NCBI GenBank assembly: GCA_024275415.1
Contig: JAJRZD010000016.1
Location: forward strand, 1 to 47,066
From: an archaeon
GTDB lineage: Archaea > Asgardarchaeota > Thorarchaeia > Thorarchaeales > Thorarchaeaceae
Reading direction: 5' to 3'
DNA length: 47,066 bases
Below, in pieces: positions 34,686 through 44,351 of the stretch (position 1 is the first letter of the stretch; the number at the start of each line of letters is the position of its first letter). Below the pieces are notes generated by a model, which searched no databases, was not told the origin of the DNA, and saw only the letters and a program-made list of their open reading frames with translations. A program made the position numbers and the translations under genes.

Positions 34686-35309
34686 TCATTCACTCGCTGT
34701 TCTACGAGGACCGATTGCCAGCAGATATATCTCAGCGCTCGTTTTCCGCGAAGCGTCCGGTTTGATTAGCCTTACACTTGAAAATCGCTCTTTAGTGCGT
34801 TTCATAAACTCCTGAAAATCAGGGCCCTGGAACACCTTTGCAAGGACTTTTCCATTCGCCCCAAGGAGCCTGAATCCAATATCAAGTGTCGCTTCTGCAA
34901 GGGACAATTGTCTTGCGACATCGAGTTGCCAATTTCCCGATACTTTTGGCGAGCAATCAGATATGACTAAATCTGCCACGCCCCTTGAAAAACGCTCGAT
35001 TTCTTGTAGAGTTTCTTCTTTTGTGATGTCGCCTTGAATGAATCTTACATTCTCAATTGGCGCCATTGGGCTCAAATCAACCGCGATTATCTCCAGATCG
35101 TGGTCTATCTCACGAAGGACTTGGGTCCACCCTCCGGGGCTACTGCATAAATCTACGACGATGCGCACTCCCTTGAGCAGACGATGCTTCCGGGCAATCT
35201 GCTTCAACTTGAACGCGGATCTTGCACGATAACCCTGTTTCTTCGCCTCGCGATAATAGTGTTCTTTCTTCGGATCACCCTTCGGTCTGCCCAGTATGAT
35301 CAACTCCAA
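34686..35309 (-). CDS. rlmE: RlmE/FtsJ-type RNA 2'-O-methyltransferase
   Basis: 207 residues. The K-D-K-E catalytic tetrad is visible as K34 (RSAFKL), D118 (ISDCSPK), K158 (LAKVFQG) and E193 (SAEIYL); SAM site VDLCSSPGGW at 52-61. Methylates 23S rRNA, or tRNA if Trm7-like; the two cannot be told apart by eye. It starts inside the 3' end of trm1 (35 bases overlap) on the same strand, so both RNA methyltransferases are co-translated. Confidence 0.92.
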   Translation of the reverse strand: MELIILGRPKGDPKKEHYYREAKKQGYRARSAFKLKQIARKHRLLKGVRIVVDLCSSPGGWTQVLREIDHDLEIIAVDLSPMAPIENVRFIQGDITKEETLQEIERFSRGVADLVISDCSPKVSGNWQLDVARQLSLAEATLDIGFRLLGANGKVLAKVFQGPDFQEFMKRTKERFSSVRLIKPDASRKTSAEIYLLAIGPRRTASE

Positions 35310-36498
35310 CTAATGTCCTAATTATTCCCACAACGTTGCTACTTGATGCGTCAGTCCTGATAGCAGTAGGTCTGAAATGTGTTCTTTCAGCCCGATACCC
35401 GTGTGCCCGCAGGGTCTGGATAACCTCCTCACGTCTTGGTGAAGGGAAGTTATACATATCGCACAGGGCATGCAGGTCGATGTAAGGATATGCTATCAAC
35501 TCTCTCTCCGCATCCATCAGCTCGAGGAGTTCCCCTGCCTTCTTATGGTATATCTCAGGATTCTCAGACATGAATCCTTTTGCACCTTCAAGTATCTTAT
35601 CGTTAAAGAGTTGGCCTGTCCACAGAGGACCCGCGATAGTGGGTCGTCCGTCACAGGAAACTGCCTGATGCCCGAACTGAGGACAGGTCGGTTCGCCTAT
35701 CCTTGTTGAGTCAAACCCATAACACTTCCGACAGACCCTGATGAATCCGATTGAATTCCTCTGCTTGTTAGCCTTTGTCCTGTCCGCCCTTACTTTGACC
35801 CATATACGGATATAATGGTCAGTACTAAGTGCGGCAAGAGGCATAATAGCACAATCATTCATCGCAGCAAGATCATAGATTCTCCCCATGAGCAAACGTA
35901 CCGCAAGCTCGTGAACGAATGGGGCTCTCATTGAAATACCACCGTATTTCCGCAAGGCTACGTTGGGGTAGACACCACACAACGCAGGCATGTCTGTAGC
36001 GGTAGCTCCGAGAAGTGCCCCTCTCGGGTTCAATGACTGTATCGCTGCGTTCAGATACGGAACAGGCGTACCAAAAGGGTCGATGTCAACGAAATCGAAT
36101 CTCTTCTCTCTTGATTCGGTCAACAAGAGAACCTTAGCATCCCCACGAATGACCTTTGCGCGCCCATCAAAACCGTTTCTTTCTATATTCCTTCTCGCTG
36201 TATCTACTGCAATCGGGTTTGCATCACATAGGATAGCTTTGAAATCTCCGAGGGTTTCATTGAGGTATCGGAGGGTGCGTATGCCAGAACCCGCCAGAGG
36301 TTCACACATGGTTGCAACTCTTGCCTGTTTCATGTATGATGCAAGGATAGCTACTGACAGGTCTCGATTGATTCTCATCCTAGGATTATAGAAGACAGGC
36401 ATATCTGTTGTGGGCTGTTTCTTGCCTGCTGTGTAATGTGTAACATCCGCTGTCAGGAATGTGGTCTTTCCCTCGGTGTATTCCTTGAGGTCTGTCAT
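35275..36498 (-). CDS. trm1: tRNA (guanine26-N2)-dimethyltransferase Trm1
   Basis: 407 residues. VFYNPRMRINRDLSVAIL and EPLAGSGIRTLRYL at the N-terminus, catalytic DIDPFGTP, and a zinc site (CRKCYG, then CPQFGH and VSC) define Trm1, which makes m2G/m2,2G at position 26 of tRNA. A three-codon frame (ATG TTC GTA TGA, 36495-36506) with its own GGAGGA precedes and overlaps the start, see findings. Divergent from the cyclophilin gene. Confidence 0.95.
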   Translation of the reverse strand: MTDLKEYTEGKTTFLTADVTHYTAGKKQPTTDMPVFYNPRMRINRDLSVAILASYMKQARVATMCEPLAGSGIRTLRYLNETLGDFKAILCDANPIAVDTARRNIERNGFDGRAKVIRGDAKVLLLTESREKRFDFVDIDPFGTPVPYLNAAIQSLNPRGALLGATATDMPALCGVYPNVALRKYGGISMRAPFVHELAVRLLMGRIYDLAAMNDCAIMPLAALSTDHYIRIWVKVRADRTKANKQRNSIGFIRVCRKCYGFDSTRIGEPTCPQFGHQAVSCDGRPTIAGPLWTGQLFNDKILEGAKGFMSENPEIYHKKAGELLELMDAERELIAYPYIDLHALCDMYNFPSPRREEVIQTLRAHGYRAERTHFRPTAIRTDASSSNVVGIIRTLVGVDHTGQTEG

Positions 36499-36613
36499 AC
36501 GAACATGCGGAACTCCTCCCTTTTCCTATTAAGGCGTTGGGCATCATCATTCTATGCCTTTCCACAAGTTCTAAGTGGATAGTTGCCACCATGCGAGTAC
36601 ATTGGTGATATTT

Positions 36614-37102
36614 GTGGCAACAAGAATCAAGATGGAAACTAATCGTGGGACACTCATGATTGAGTTGTTCAACGACGATGCGATTAACACGGTCAAGAAC
36701 TTCGTGACGCTTGCCCAGAAGGGCTTCTATGACGGTCTGACATTCCACCGTGTCATCCCCAATTTCGTCGTGCAGGGAGGTGACCCGTCGGGAAACGGGA
36801 GTGGCGGCCCTGGTTATGCAATTCCCTGCGAAACACGCGGACACAGGCAGAAGCATGACACTGGAGCGCTATCGATGGCACACGCTGGCAGGGACACCGG
36901 CGGAAGCCAGTTCTTTATATGCCTGAGCAGAGATCAGACAAAGCACCTTGATGGGAAACATACTGTGTTTGGACAGGTGACCGAAGGCTTGGAGATATTA
37001 CCGCAATTCCAATCTGGCGATAAGATGCTCAAGGTCGAGGTACTCGAGGTAGACCCAGTTATTGAGAACCATGATCTGACAACGCTCAAGTCTTGGCGAT
37101 AA
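36614..37102 (+). CDS. cyclophilin-type peptidyl-prolyl isomerase
   Basis: 162 residues from a GTG with GGTGAT just upstream (ATG 36632 also possible). [37 protein letters not shown] and [12 protein letters not shown] are the active-site blocks of the short prokaryotic cyclophilins. No signal peptide: cytoplasmic folding helper. Confidence 0.93.
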   Translation: MATRIKMETNRGTLMIELFNDDAINTVKNFVTLAQKGFYDGLTFHRVIPNFVVQGGDPSGNGSGGPGYAIPCETRGHRQKHDTGALSMAHAGRDTGGSQFFICLSRDQTKHLDGKHTVFGQVTEGLEILPQFQSGDKMLKVEVLEVDPVIENHDLTTLKSWR

Positions 37103-37179
37103 TACAATCTGATTTATTCTGTGTCCTATCCAGGACACAGCCCCATCCTTTCATCAATAGGATGTCAAAACAAAACTTC

Positions 37180-37187
37180 TATAATAT
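37180..37187 (+). promoter_or_regulatory. TATA box of the pyrophosphatase gene
   Basis: TATAATAT lies 30 bases before the ATG at 37217, which has no Shine-Dalgarno. That distance fits a leaderless archaeal transcript starting at or near the ATG and helped to choose this start. Confidence 0.5.
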
Positions 37188-37216
37188 GGATGTTTTCTCT
37201 CACAGTTTGCTTGAAA

Positions 37217-39346
37217 ATGACGGAATTACTCTTTCTATCAACTGGCTTGGTATCTGGTCTACTGTCCATCCTTGTTGCACTGATTACTTACAAGAAAGTG
37301 ATGCAGGCTGACGAGGGTGACCAACGGATGCGTGAGGTCAGCCATCTCATCCAAGGTGGCGCGAACTCGTTCATCAGGATACAATACCGGATACTCCTGA
37401 CATTCACGATTGCATTGGCCGTGGTGTTTGCCCTCATATTCGGTGACCTAGGAGTGCCAATTGCGATATCTTACATTCTTGGGTCTCTAGCGAGCATGAG
37501 CGCTGGATATATTGGGCTGGCTGTTGCAACACGGGCGAACCGACGAACCGCCGCTGCCGCAGCTGAAGGTGGACTGAATCCTGCCTTCATTGTCGCATTC
37601 AGGTCTGGCTCAGTGATGGGACTGATGATTGCGGGCATTGCCCTGCTGGGAATCTCCTCTCTCTATCTACTATGGGCTATAATCTTTCCGGCCCTCGAAA
37701 CTCCTCTTCTCTGGGAGATCATAACTGGATTCTCCTTCGGTGCAAGCACCGTGGCACTTTTTGCTAAGGCCGGTGGAGGCATCTTCACAAAGACAGCAGA
37801 TATGTCGGCAGATATTGTTGGGAAGATTGAGTATCATATACCTGAGGATGACCCACGAAACCCAGCTGCAATTGCAGATGCTGTAGGTGATAATGTAGGC
37901 GATATAGCGGGAACCGGAGCAGACATCTTCGATAGCAATGTTGCAGCAATTCTTGCAGCTGCCCTCCTCGGAGCTGGCATCGATGCTCTCTTCTCTCCGC
38001 CTATCGTCTTTGCCCTCTTACCACTCCTCATTGCTGGACTCGGAACTATGGCATCTGTGGTCGGCGTGTATTTAGTCCATCCCAATGACCGTGACGATCC
38101 CGGCGTCGCACTGAACCGGGGCACATACCTCACGACGATACTCTTTGCAGTTCTTATACTGATCGTGCTTCCAGTTTTAGGCATTGACCTCTCCATCGCG
38201 CTTTCTGCAATATTTGGGCTACTGGCAGGCGTTTTCATAGGGTTCACCTCTGATGTGTTCACCAACGATAAGGGACTGCGTGGCTTCACACCTGTTGCTA
38301 ACATGGTCGAAATGGCTGAGAAAAGTGCTGCAAACCTAATCCTTTCAGGATATTCATATGGGCTGTTGAGCGCTGTCCCGTCAGTACTCGGTGTGGTCAT
38401 GGCACTTATCGCCTCGTTTATCATGGGCTCATCACCCGGACTGGTAGGGCCTGGTGGTTGGGAAGGTGGTATCTATGCAGTGGCCATTGCTGCAGTGGGC
38501 CTTCTTTCTACGAACGGCATGACCATGTCTTCTGATAGCTATGGGCCTATTGTTGACAATGCACGCGGTGTCATCGAGCAGGCAGATGCATCACAAGACG
38601 CTATCGTTGCATGCGACAAGCTTGATGCAGCTGGGAACACCGCCAAAGCAATAACGAAAGGCTTTGCAATCGGTTCGGCCGCCATCTCTGTCCTTGCACT
38701 CTTTGCCGCCTTCATAGAAGCGTCCAAAGTGATCCTCGGAACGGAGCTTGTCGTTGTCGATATCGCAGACCCGTTCATCCTTGCAGGTGCTTTCATTGGG
38801 GCATTAATACCCATCACGTTTACCGCAATGCTCATACTCGGAGTGGATCGGAATTCTGGGAGGATGATCGAGGAGATTAGACGGCAGTTCCAAGAGGATC
38901 CTGGCATTTTGGAGGGAACCTCCAAGCCTGACTATGAACGATGCATAAGCATCGCCACATCAGGAGCTATAAAGGAACTTATGCCATCAACAGTCATGGC
39001 TATTGGTGTAACGCTCATTACCGGAGTTGTCCTCGGGCTTGAGGCGCTGGGAGGCTACTTGGGCGGGGCTGTCATCGTCGGGTTCATCATGGCACTTCTG
39101 ATGAGCAACTCTGGTGGCGCTTGGGACAACACCAAGAAAATGATCGAGTCCCCCGATTACGACCATGACCACCCTCAATATGAGAAAATCCACGACAACA
39201 GTGTGTTAGGTGATATGGTTGGCGACCCATTCAAGGACACTGCCGGCCCTTCCATCAACACCCTCCTTGTGGTGATATCTCTCACAGCAACACTGTTCCT
39301 GCCTCTGATTGCACAGATGCATCAATGGTTGTGGTCCCTGTTCTGA
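37217..39346 (+). CDS. hppA: membrane-bound ion-pumping pyrophosphatase
   Basis: 709 residues, about sixteen hydrophobic helices. DDPRNPAAIADAVGDNVGD is the pyrophosphate/Mg site. The helix-12 motif reads GNTAKAITKGFAIGSA, with lysine where K+-dependent members have alanine, so this is expected to be a K+-independent, proton-pumping form. It uses the PPi from biosynthesis to energise the membrane. Longer frames from 37121 are open, but TATA placement and the first helix favour 37217. Confidence 0.92.
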   Translation: MTELLFLSTGLVSGLLSILVALITYKKVMQADEGDQRMREVSHLIQGGANSFIRIQYRILLTFTIALAVVFALIFGDLGVPIAISYILGSLASMSAGYIGLAVATRANRRTAAAAAEGGLNPAFIVAFRSGSVMGLMIAGIALLGISSLYLLWAIIFPALETPLLWEIITGFSFGASTVALFAKAGGGIFTKTADMSADIVGKIEYHIPEDDPRNPAAIADAVGDNVGDIAGTGADIFDSNVAAILAAALLGAGIDALFSPPIVFALLPLLIAGLGTMASVVGVYLVHPNDRDDPGVALNRGTYLTTILFAVLILIVLPVLGIDLSIALSAIFGLLAGVFIGFTSDVFTNDKGLRGFTPVANMVEMAEKSAANLILSGYSYGLLSAVPSVLGVVMALIASFIMGSSPGLVGPGGWEGGIYAVAIAAVGLLSTNGMTMSSDSYGPIVDNARGVIEQADASQDAIVACDKLDAAGNTAKAITKGFAIGSAAISVLALFAAFIEASKVILGTELVVVDIADPFILAGAFIGALIPITFTAMLILGVDRNSGRMIEEIRRQFQEDPGILEGTSKPDYERCISIATSGAIKELMPSTVMAIGVTLITGVVLGLEALGGYLGGAVIVGFIMALLMSNSGGAWDNTKKMIESPDYDHDHPQYEKIHDNSVLGDMVGDPFKDTAGPSINTLLVVISLTATLFLPLIAQMHQWLWSLF

Positions 39347-39404
39347 ACAGCGGTCACAACATATAATGGATGGTCTTGCATAGCACATAGTGGAGACCCA
39401 ATCG

Positions 39405-40298
39405 ATGCGCTTTGGTATCACCGCACTAGAATTTGGGCCCATGGCCCAAGACTTTATCACTGGAGGGCTGGCAGCCACTGGAGGATTCAATACAGTCGAT
39501 CTCATCATGCCAATGCTTGAGAACGAACACATCTCTGTGCTTGAGTTGTCCTTTGACGTACTGCATATCCTCCCAGATGCCTTCTCATCTGAAGTGATTG
39601 AGCACTTGGTCGAATTAAAGGATGACAGGGGGGTTTCATATACGATTCACCTCCCTCTATGGTCGATTGAGCTCGCAACCTTCAATGAACCCGTTCGCAA
39701 GGGCAGTGTCAAGAGCGTCGTTGATGCTATCGCAGTTGCCGAGCCTCTTGATCCGGAAGTATATGTCCTACATGCGACAGGTGCCCTTGCAACAGAGTTC
39801 TCCAGGCTGACGTTCTCTCCCGACGTCGTCAATACGATATGCACCTTGATGTCTGGCTTTTCAGCTGCAAGTGTAGAAGAGATACTTGTACAGTCGGAGA
39901 TAGACCCTCGGCGACTCGCTATCGAGAATGTGGAGTTCCCATTCGACATAACAAAAGAGGTAATCGAAGAGTATGATACCGGTATCTGCTTCGACACAGG
40001 TCATCTTGTGGCGCAGATGTGCGGTGAGGAATCAGCTACCGAGTTCTACCACAAGCATAAGGATCGTATCATTGAGTTACATCTCCACGATGCCAGCACG
40101 ACACGAACCAATGTCGGGTCTGGATACGTTGACCATAGGCCTCTTGGCACACAACAACTACCGGTCAGGGACTTGCTAATGGAACTCATTAATGATGGCT
40201 TCAGCGGTCCCATCATTTTTGAACTCACGGCGAGTGAGACACGCCAATCTTTGGAACACATCAAGAAGGTAGTACCCGAGGCACTGTCGGGTCAATGA
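39405..40298 (+). CDS. AP-endonuclease-2-fold TIM-barrel protein
   Basis: 297 residues from the ATG at 39405 with GGAG nine bases upstream. ISVLELSFD, YTIHLPLWSIEL, VYVLHATGA, LAIENVEF, GICFDTGHL, IIELHLHDA and IIFELTASE are the metal-binding strand ends of the sugar-phosphate isomerase/AP endonuclease 2 superfamily (PF01261). The pattern HLPLW...VLHATGALA recalls the cobamide-remodelling phosphodiesterase CbiR, but this is from memory of the family and unproven; a sugar isomerase is the alternative. Confidence 0.7.
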   Translation: MRFGITALEFGPMAQDFITGGLAATGGFNTVDLIMPMLENEHISVLELSFDVLHILPDAFSSEVIEHLVELKDDRGVSYTIHLPLWSIELATFNEPVRKGSVKSVVDAIAVAEPLDPEVYVLHATGALATEFSRLTFSPDVVNTICTLMSGFSAASVEEILVQSEIDPRRLAIENVEFPFDITKEVIEEYDTGICFDTGHLVAQMCGEESATEFYHKHKDRIIELHLHDASTTRTNVGSGYVDHRPLGTQQLPVRDLLMELINDGFSGPIIFELTASETRQSLEHIKKVVPEALSGQ

Positions 40299-40450
40299 CT
40301 GCATCACAGAAATCGGATCAGATAGCCTCTTCGCAAGCTTGATGGCATACCGGATACCGTGTTTTTATCTCACCGATATCTTATGCTGGGCATCTTCGCA
40401 ACCTTTTTATCGTCTTCACGTGCAAGTCGATTCCGCGAACACATGCCTTT

Positions 40451-40558
40451 GGGCCCGTGGCATAGACTGGTTATTGCGCCGCTCTGATAAGGCGGATGTC
40501 GCGTGTTCAAATGATACCGTGTCTTCTACGGCATCTGAGAGTCACGTCGGGCCCACCA
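40451..40558 (+). tRNA. tRNA-Ile (anticodon GAT) with a T-loop intron
   Basis: Acceptor GGGCCCG/CGGGCCC, discriminator A, encoded CCA; anticodon stem CCGCT/GGCGG around loop CTGATAA (GAT). The T stem GCGTG (40501-40505) pairs CACGT (40543-40547), but 37 bases lie between instead of seven: loop TTCAAAT followed by about 30 extra bases (about 40513-40542) that fold as GATaCCGT...ACGGcATC. This is a non-canonical intron in the T loop. The exact splice sites cannot be fixed by eye. A run of six T follows the CCA. Confidence 0.85.
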
Positions 40559-40843
40559 TGTCCTTTTTTCAAAATGATCCTGAAAGATTACCGAGAATCT
40601 CGGTACAAATTGCCTTGACAATGAATGCAGAATCGGTCGAAGCAGCCAAAAATGATGAAGGGAGTTAAAGAACTGTAACACTATCACCACAACAAGAAAT
40701 CAGATCATCAATCGTTGTTCGTGAATACGCTGAGAAGGAATTTGATGGGGATGAAAAAGATGGATGGGCAGAGCGGAAAGCTCGGCCCGACGAGCCTATC
40801 AAGCACACCAGACCTGATAAGCCAGTTAAGCTAGGTGCTTATC
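40559..40843. other. stretch between tRNA-Ile and the tRNA-like T arm
   Basis: No credible protein gene. Holds the T-rich end after tRNA-Ile, the possible 5' acceptor strand GCTGAG (40729) and two G+C-rich hairpins described under the tRNA-like entry. A 109-codon frame across tRNA-Ile (40339-40668) is rejected. Confidence 0.4.
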
Positions 40844-40868
40844 CTGGGTTCAAATCCCGGCCTCAGCG
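40844..40868 (+). tRNA. tRNA-like 3' part (T arm and acceptor 3' strand), rest unresolved
   Basis: CTGGG-TTCAAAT-CCCGG is a clean T arm, followed by CCTCAGC and discriminator G, but without the encoded CCA of the other three tRNAs. GCTGAG, six of the seven bases needed for the 5' acceptor strand, occurs at 40729-40734, 140 bases before the end, a length like that of the two-intron tRNA-Pro. Between them are strong hairpins (GGGC-A-GAGC...GCTC-G-GCCC at about 40766-40789; GATAAGC...GCTTATC at about 40816-40843). I could not derive a D or anticodon arm, so identity is open: multi-intron tRNA, split-tRNA half, or remnant. Confidence 0.4.
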
Positions 40869-41006
40869 CCTAGCCCCACTCTATATGCCTTATAAACAAA
40901 AAGCAGTTGACCAAAGCTAGCGGGGTAGAGATGCTGTCGTCCGAAAACCTCACAATGATATCTTGTTTCATTTTCATGTCAGTTGTGTCAATAATAAGGT
41001 TGCTGA

Positions 41007-42893
41007 TTAGAGCCTGAGTGTGAAGATATACTCCTCGTCAGCAATGCTCATCTTGCTTTCCACGACCTTCCCTGTCTTATGGATGAACCTGATCATTCGG
41101 TGGTTTTGCGGATGCACATAAGCAATGAATGCGTCCACACCTTTGCTCTTTGCAATCCTCATCAGGTGGTTCAAGAGGAACGTGCCGATTCCCTTTCCCT
41201 GATACTGGTCCTGTACGAGTAGTGCGAACTCAGCTTGGTTCGTGTTACGATTCAGCAGATACCTTCCGGCTCCGATTATCCTCTCTGATTCCTTGTCATC
41301 ATCAGGATGGATTGTGGCGACAATGGAGATGTCAGCATCCTGGTCAACATTATAAAAATCCTGCAAAGTCTGTCGTCTTAGACTCCTTAATGGCGTCAAG
41401 AACCTGAAGTAGATACTCTCCTCAGAGAGGTCGTAGAACAACTCCTTTATCCTGTCAGCATCATCAGGTCTTATCAGTCTGAGATGTACTTCCACAAGGC
41501 CATCTGCCCCCTCGAAGGTTTCGCGTGTTTCATACTCGGTAGCGAAATACGTTCCCTTCACTTGGAAGGGCACTTGGTCCTCGAAGACATAGCGCATCTT
41601 TTTCGCCGCGTCCAGAAGATCATTCCTGAACTTAGGATGTGCAATGGCAATCAATGAGAGGACACGCTCTCGGATCGTCTTGCCATGCAAATTCGCTAGC
41701 CCATACTCGGTTATGATGACATCAACGTCCCCTCTTGTCGTGACGACTCCGGCTCCTTCGCTCAGTCTTGGGACAATCCTTGAGACCTGTCCTTCCATGG
41801 CAGTGGACTGGATGCAGATTATGGCCTTTCCACCTGGTGACCGAGATGCCCCACGGATGAAGTCTACCTGTCCACCAATCCCACTGTAGAACTTGTGACC
41901 AATGGAATCGGCACATACCTGGCCGGTCAGGTCTATCTCCAGTGCTGAATTGATAGCAATCATCTTCTTGTTCTGTCCAATGACATAAGGGTCGTTGACA
42001 TATTCGCTCGGCAGGAACTGGAAGAAAGGATTATTGTCGATGTAATCATAGAGCTTCTTGGTGCCCATCGCAAAGCTAGCAATGACCTTGCCGCGATGGA
42101 TGGTCTTTGCCCGGTTCGTGACAATCCCGTTCTCGATGAGCGGGACAAGGCTATCACTGAACATCTCAGTATGAATCCCTAAATCGTGCACACCAATCTC
42201 CAGCAGGCTGTTGCAGACTGCCTGAGGCAGAGCACCAATACCAAGTTCAAGTGTGGATTCGTTCTCAATCAACCTTGCAACATAGGAGCCAATGAGCGAT
42301 ATCGTTTCGTCGCCCTCATTCGCTTCGAACTCGCGGAGTGGCTCTGTATATGGTACTAGATGGTCGATATCGCTGACATTGATGAACGAGTCCCCATGTG
42401 TGACAGGCATATTGTCGTTGACCTGTGCGATGACCATATCGGCACTCTCTGCACCAGATTTTGTGATATCCACCGATATCCCCAGCGAGCAATAACCATG
42501 CTCGTCCGGTGGGCTGACCTGTATCATTGCAACGTCAATCGGCATCTGTTTAGACCTGAATAGTCGGGGGATGTCTGAAAGCATGATTGGCGAATAGTCG
42601 GCTCTTCCTTCCGCGACTGCACTACGGATATTTTCTGACACGAAGAAGGTGTTGTGTCTGAACTGCTCTTGGAATCTGGGATCTGCTGATGGCGTATCTC
42701 CCAATGTCAGAAGGTGTACTATTTCATTATCTGACATGTGGTTTGCATACTTGGCAAGTTCCTGCACCAAATGGTATGGGACTCCACAACCGGTGCCTAG
42801 AAAGATGCGCGAACCACGTTTTATCTTCCTGATCGCACTGTCCGCAGTCAGAATCTTCTTCTTGTATCGCTCTGTCCACTTTGATCCGGTCAC
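41007..42893 (-). CDS. acetyl-CoA hydrolase/CoA-transferase fused to a GNAT acetyltransferase
   Basis: 628 residues. Residues 1 to about 450 are a family-I-like acyl-CoA hydrolase/CoA transferase (IFLGTGCGVPYHLVQEL, ELGIGALPQAV, HTEMFSDSLVPL, KFYSGIGGQVDFIRGA). Residues about 470-628 are a GNAT domain (LRLIRPDDADRIKELFYDL, then the acetyl-CoA loop DQYQGKGIGTFLLNHL). The fusion is known in several archaea and bacteria. It may move CoA between acetate and acyl-CoA, with the GNAT part for regulation by lysine acetylation, which is inference. GTG start behind GGGAG. Acs is encoded 1.6 kb away on the other strand. Confidence 0.88.
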   Translation of the reverse strand: MTGSKWTERYKKKILTADSAIRKIKRGSRIFLGTGCGVPYHLVQELAKYANHMSDNEIVHLLTLGDTPSADPRFQEQFRHNTFFVSENIRSAVAEGRADYSPIMLSDIPRLFRSKQMPIDVAMIQVSPPDEHGYCSLGISVDITKSGAESADMVIAQVNDNMPVTHGDSFINVSDIDHLVPYTEPLREFEANEGDETISLIGSYVARLIENESTLELGIGALPQAVCNSLLEIGVHDLGIHTEMFSDSLVPLIENGIVTNRAKTIHRGKVIASFAMGTKKLYDYIDNNPFFQFLPSEYVNDPYVIGQNKKMIAINSALEIDLTGQVCADSIGHKFYSGIGGQVDFIRGASRSPGGKAIICIQSTAMEGQVSRIVPRLSEGAGVVTTRGDVDVIITEYGLANLHGKTIRERVLSLIAIAHPKFRNDLLDAAKKMRYVFEDQVPFQVKGTYFATEYETRETFEGADGLVEVHLRLIRPDDADRIKELFYDLSEESIYFRFLTPLRSLRRQTLQDFYNVDQDADISIVATIHPDDDKESERIIGAGRYLLNRNTNQAEFALLVQDQYQGKGIGTFLLNHLMRIAKSKGVDAFIAYVHPQNHRMIRFIHKTGKVVESKMSIADEEYIFTLRL

Positions 42894-43057
42894 TTGACTC
42901 CCTCAGCTCAACACTGCTCTATCAACTTTCATCATATATCCCTTTTTTCAAGGAGCTTTTCTCAGATACGCATTAGTTAGTCGCTGTCGGAAGCCTTTTA
43001 GTCAGGTTATTTTGCCAGCTCGAACAAGATTCGACAGTCTTCAAGGTGAAGATAATC

Positions 43058-44329
43058 ATGTCTGAGAATATTGGAAACCGTTACCTCGTTATTGTGGGTG
43101 CACTACTGGTGCAGTTGTGTCTGGGGTCGATCTATGCATGGTCGTTCTTCCAGACTGCGCTCAATGGTGGGAAAGATGCCATAGGTATCTACTTATGGCC
43201 CTCCTTTTACACTCAACTACCATTTGCAGCCGGACTAGCATCATTCGCGCTTTTCATGATTTTTGCAGGAAGATGGCAGGATCGTGTGGGTCCAAGGAAG
43301 GTCGCTACTATTGGCGGCATTCTTCTTGGTGCTGGATATATCCTCGCTTGGCTCACTGATATCATTGCTGGAACTGATGCTGTGATTGGCACCATCTGGC
43401 TGATTATTACATATGGTATCATAGGCGGTGCTGGCATTGGGTTTGCCTATGTGTGCCCAATAGCAGCATTAGTAAAGTGGTTCCCTGATAAGAAAGGTGC
43501 AATTACTGGCATCGCAGTAGCTGGTTTTGGAGCTGGTGCACTTGTATTCGGTTATGTCGAGCAATTCCTATTGGGGCTGTATAATGTACCCGCAACAGCA
43601 GCAATTGGTCAGCCGTTCCTGATCCTAGGTATCATCTATCTCGTGCTTGTTGTGCTTGGTTCTCAACTATTGACTGATCCTCCTGAGGGTTGGCTCCCAG
43701 AGGGCTTCACTCCTCCACCCGCCACCGCTGATGGTGCCGGCACTGGTGTCATGCCCGGTGAGATGATCAAGACCTCAACCTTCTGGCTTCTCTGGCTTAT
43801 GTTCGTCTTTGCAGCCACTGCCGGTCTGATGACCCTCGGTAATGTCAAGAGTGCAGCTCTTGCAATTGATCCTCTAGCCAACGCAGTCATCATCGTTGGT
43901 GTCATGAGCCTTCTGAATGCTGCTGGAAGAATCGTTTGGGGTGCCGTTTCGGACAAGATTGGTCGTGAGAATACTATGATCACAATGTTTCTCGTCCTTG
44001 CGATAGGTATGTTTGCATTTGCATGGATGTCCACTATCACCATTAGCTGGATAGCTGTAATGGGCATTGCATCCTTGATTGGCTTCTGCTTCGGCGGCAA
44101 CTTCGCCCTCTTCCCCTCTGCAACTGCTTACTTCTTTGGCAGTAAGAATGTTGGTAAGAACTATGGTGTGATGTTCACCGCATACGGTATTGCAGGTATC
44201 ACTGGTGCCTTCGTTGCCGGGCCAATTGTTGATGCGACCGGTTCTTACTTCCTTGCATTCGTCGTCACAGGTATCCTAGCAATCATCGCAGTAGTATTCA
44301 CCTTCGTCCTTAAGATGACGCGCAAATAA
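43058..44329 (+). CDS. OFA-family MFS transporter (oxalate/formate antiporter type)
   Basis: 423 residues, about twelve helices. LGSIYAWSFFQTAL in helix 1, GRWQDRVGPRKVATIGG as the MFS loop, and GIGFAYVCPIAALVKWFPDKKGAITGIAVAGFGAGA are hallmarks of the OFA family, which exchanges small carboxylates such as oxalate, formate or related acids. ATG at 43058 has GGTGA upstream. Placed between the CoA-transferase fusion and acs, it may carry acetate or another small acid; substrate not shown by sequence. Confidence 0.88.
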   Translation: MSENIGNRYLVIVGALLVQLCLGSIYAWSFFQTALNGGKDAIGIYLWPSFYTQLPFAAGLASFALFMIFAGRWQDRVGPRKVATIGGILLGAGYILAWLTDIIAGTDAVIGTIWLIITYGIIGGAGIGFAYVCPIAALVKWFPDKKGAITGIAVAGFGAGALVFGYVEQFLLGLYNVPATAAIGQPFLILGIIYLVLVVLGSQLLTDPPEGWLPEGFTPPPATADGAGTGVMPGEMIKTSTFWLLWLMFVFAATAGLMTLGNVKSAALAIDPLANAVIIVGVMSLLNAAGRIVWGAVSDKIGRENTMITMFLVLAIGMFAFAWMSTITISWIAVMGIASLIGFCFGGNFALFPSATAYFFGSKNVGKNYGVMFTAYGIAGITGAFVAGPIVDATGSYFLAFVVTGILAIIAVVFTFVLKMTRK

Positions 44330-44351
44330 CCGAACACATTTCGTGCGAGGT

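Noticed and set aside
40339..40668. 109-codon frame across tRNA-Ile
   Set aside because: It runs straight through a well-formed tRNA gene; the protein has no features.
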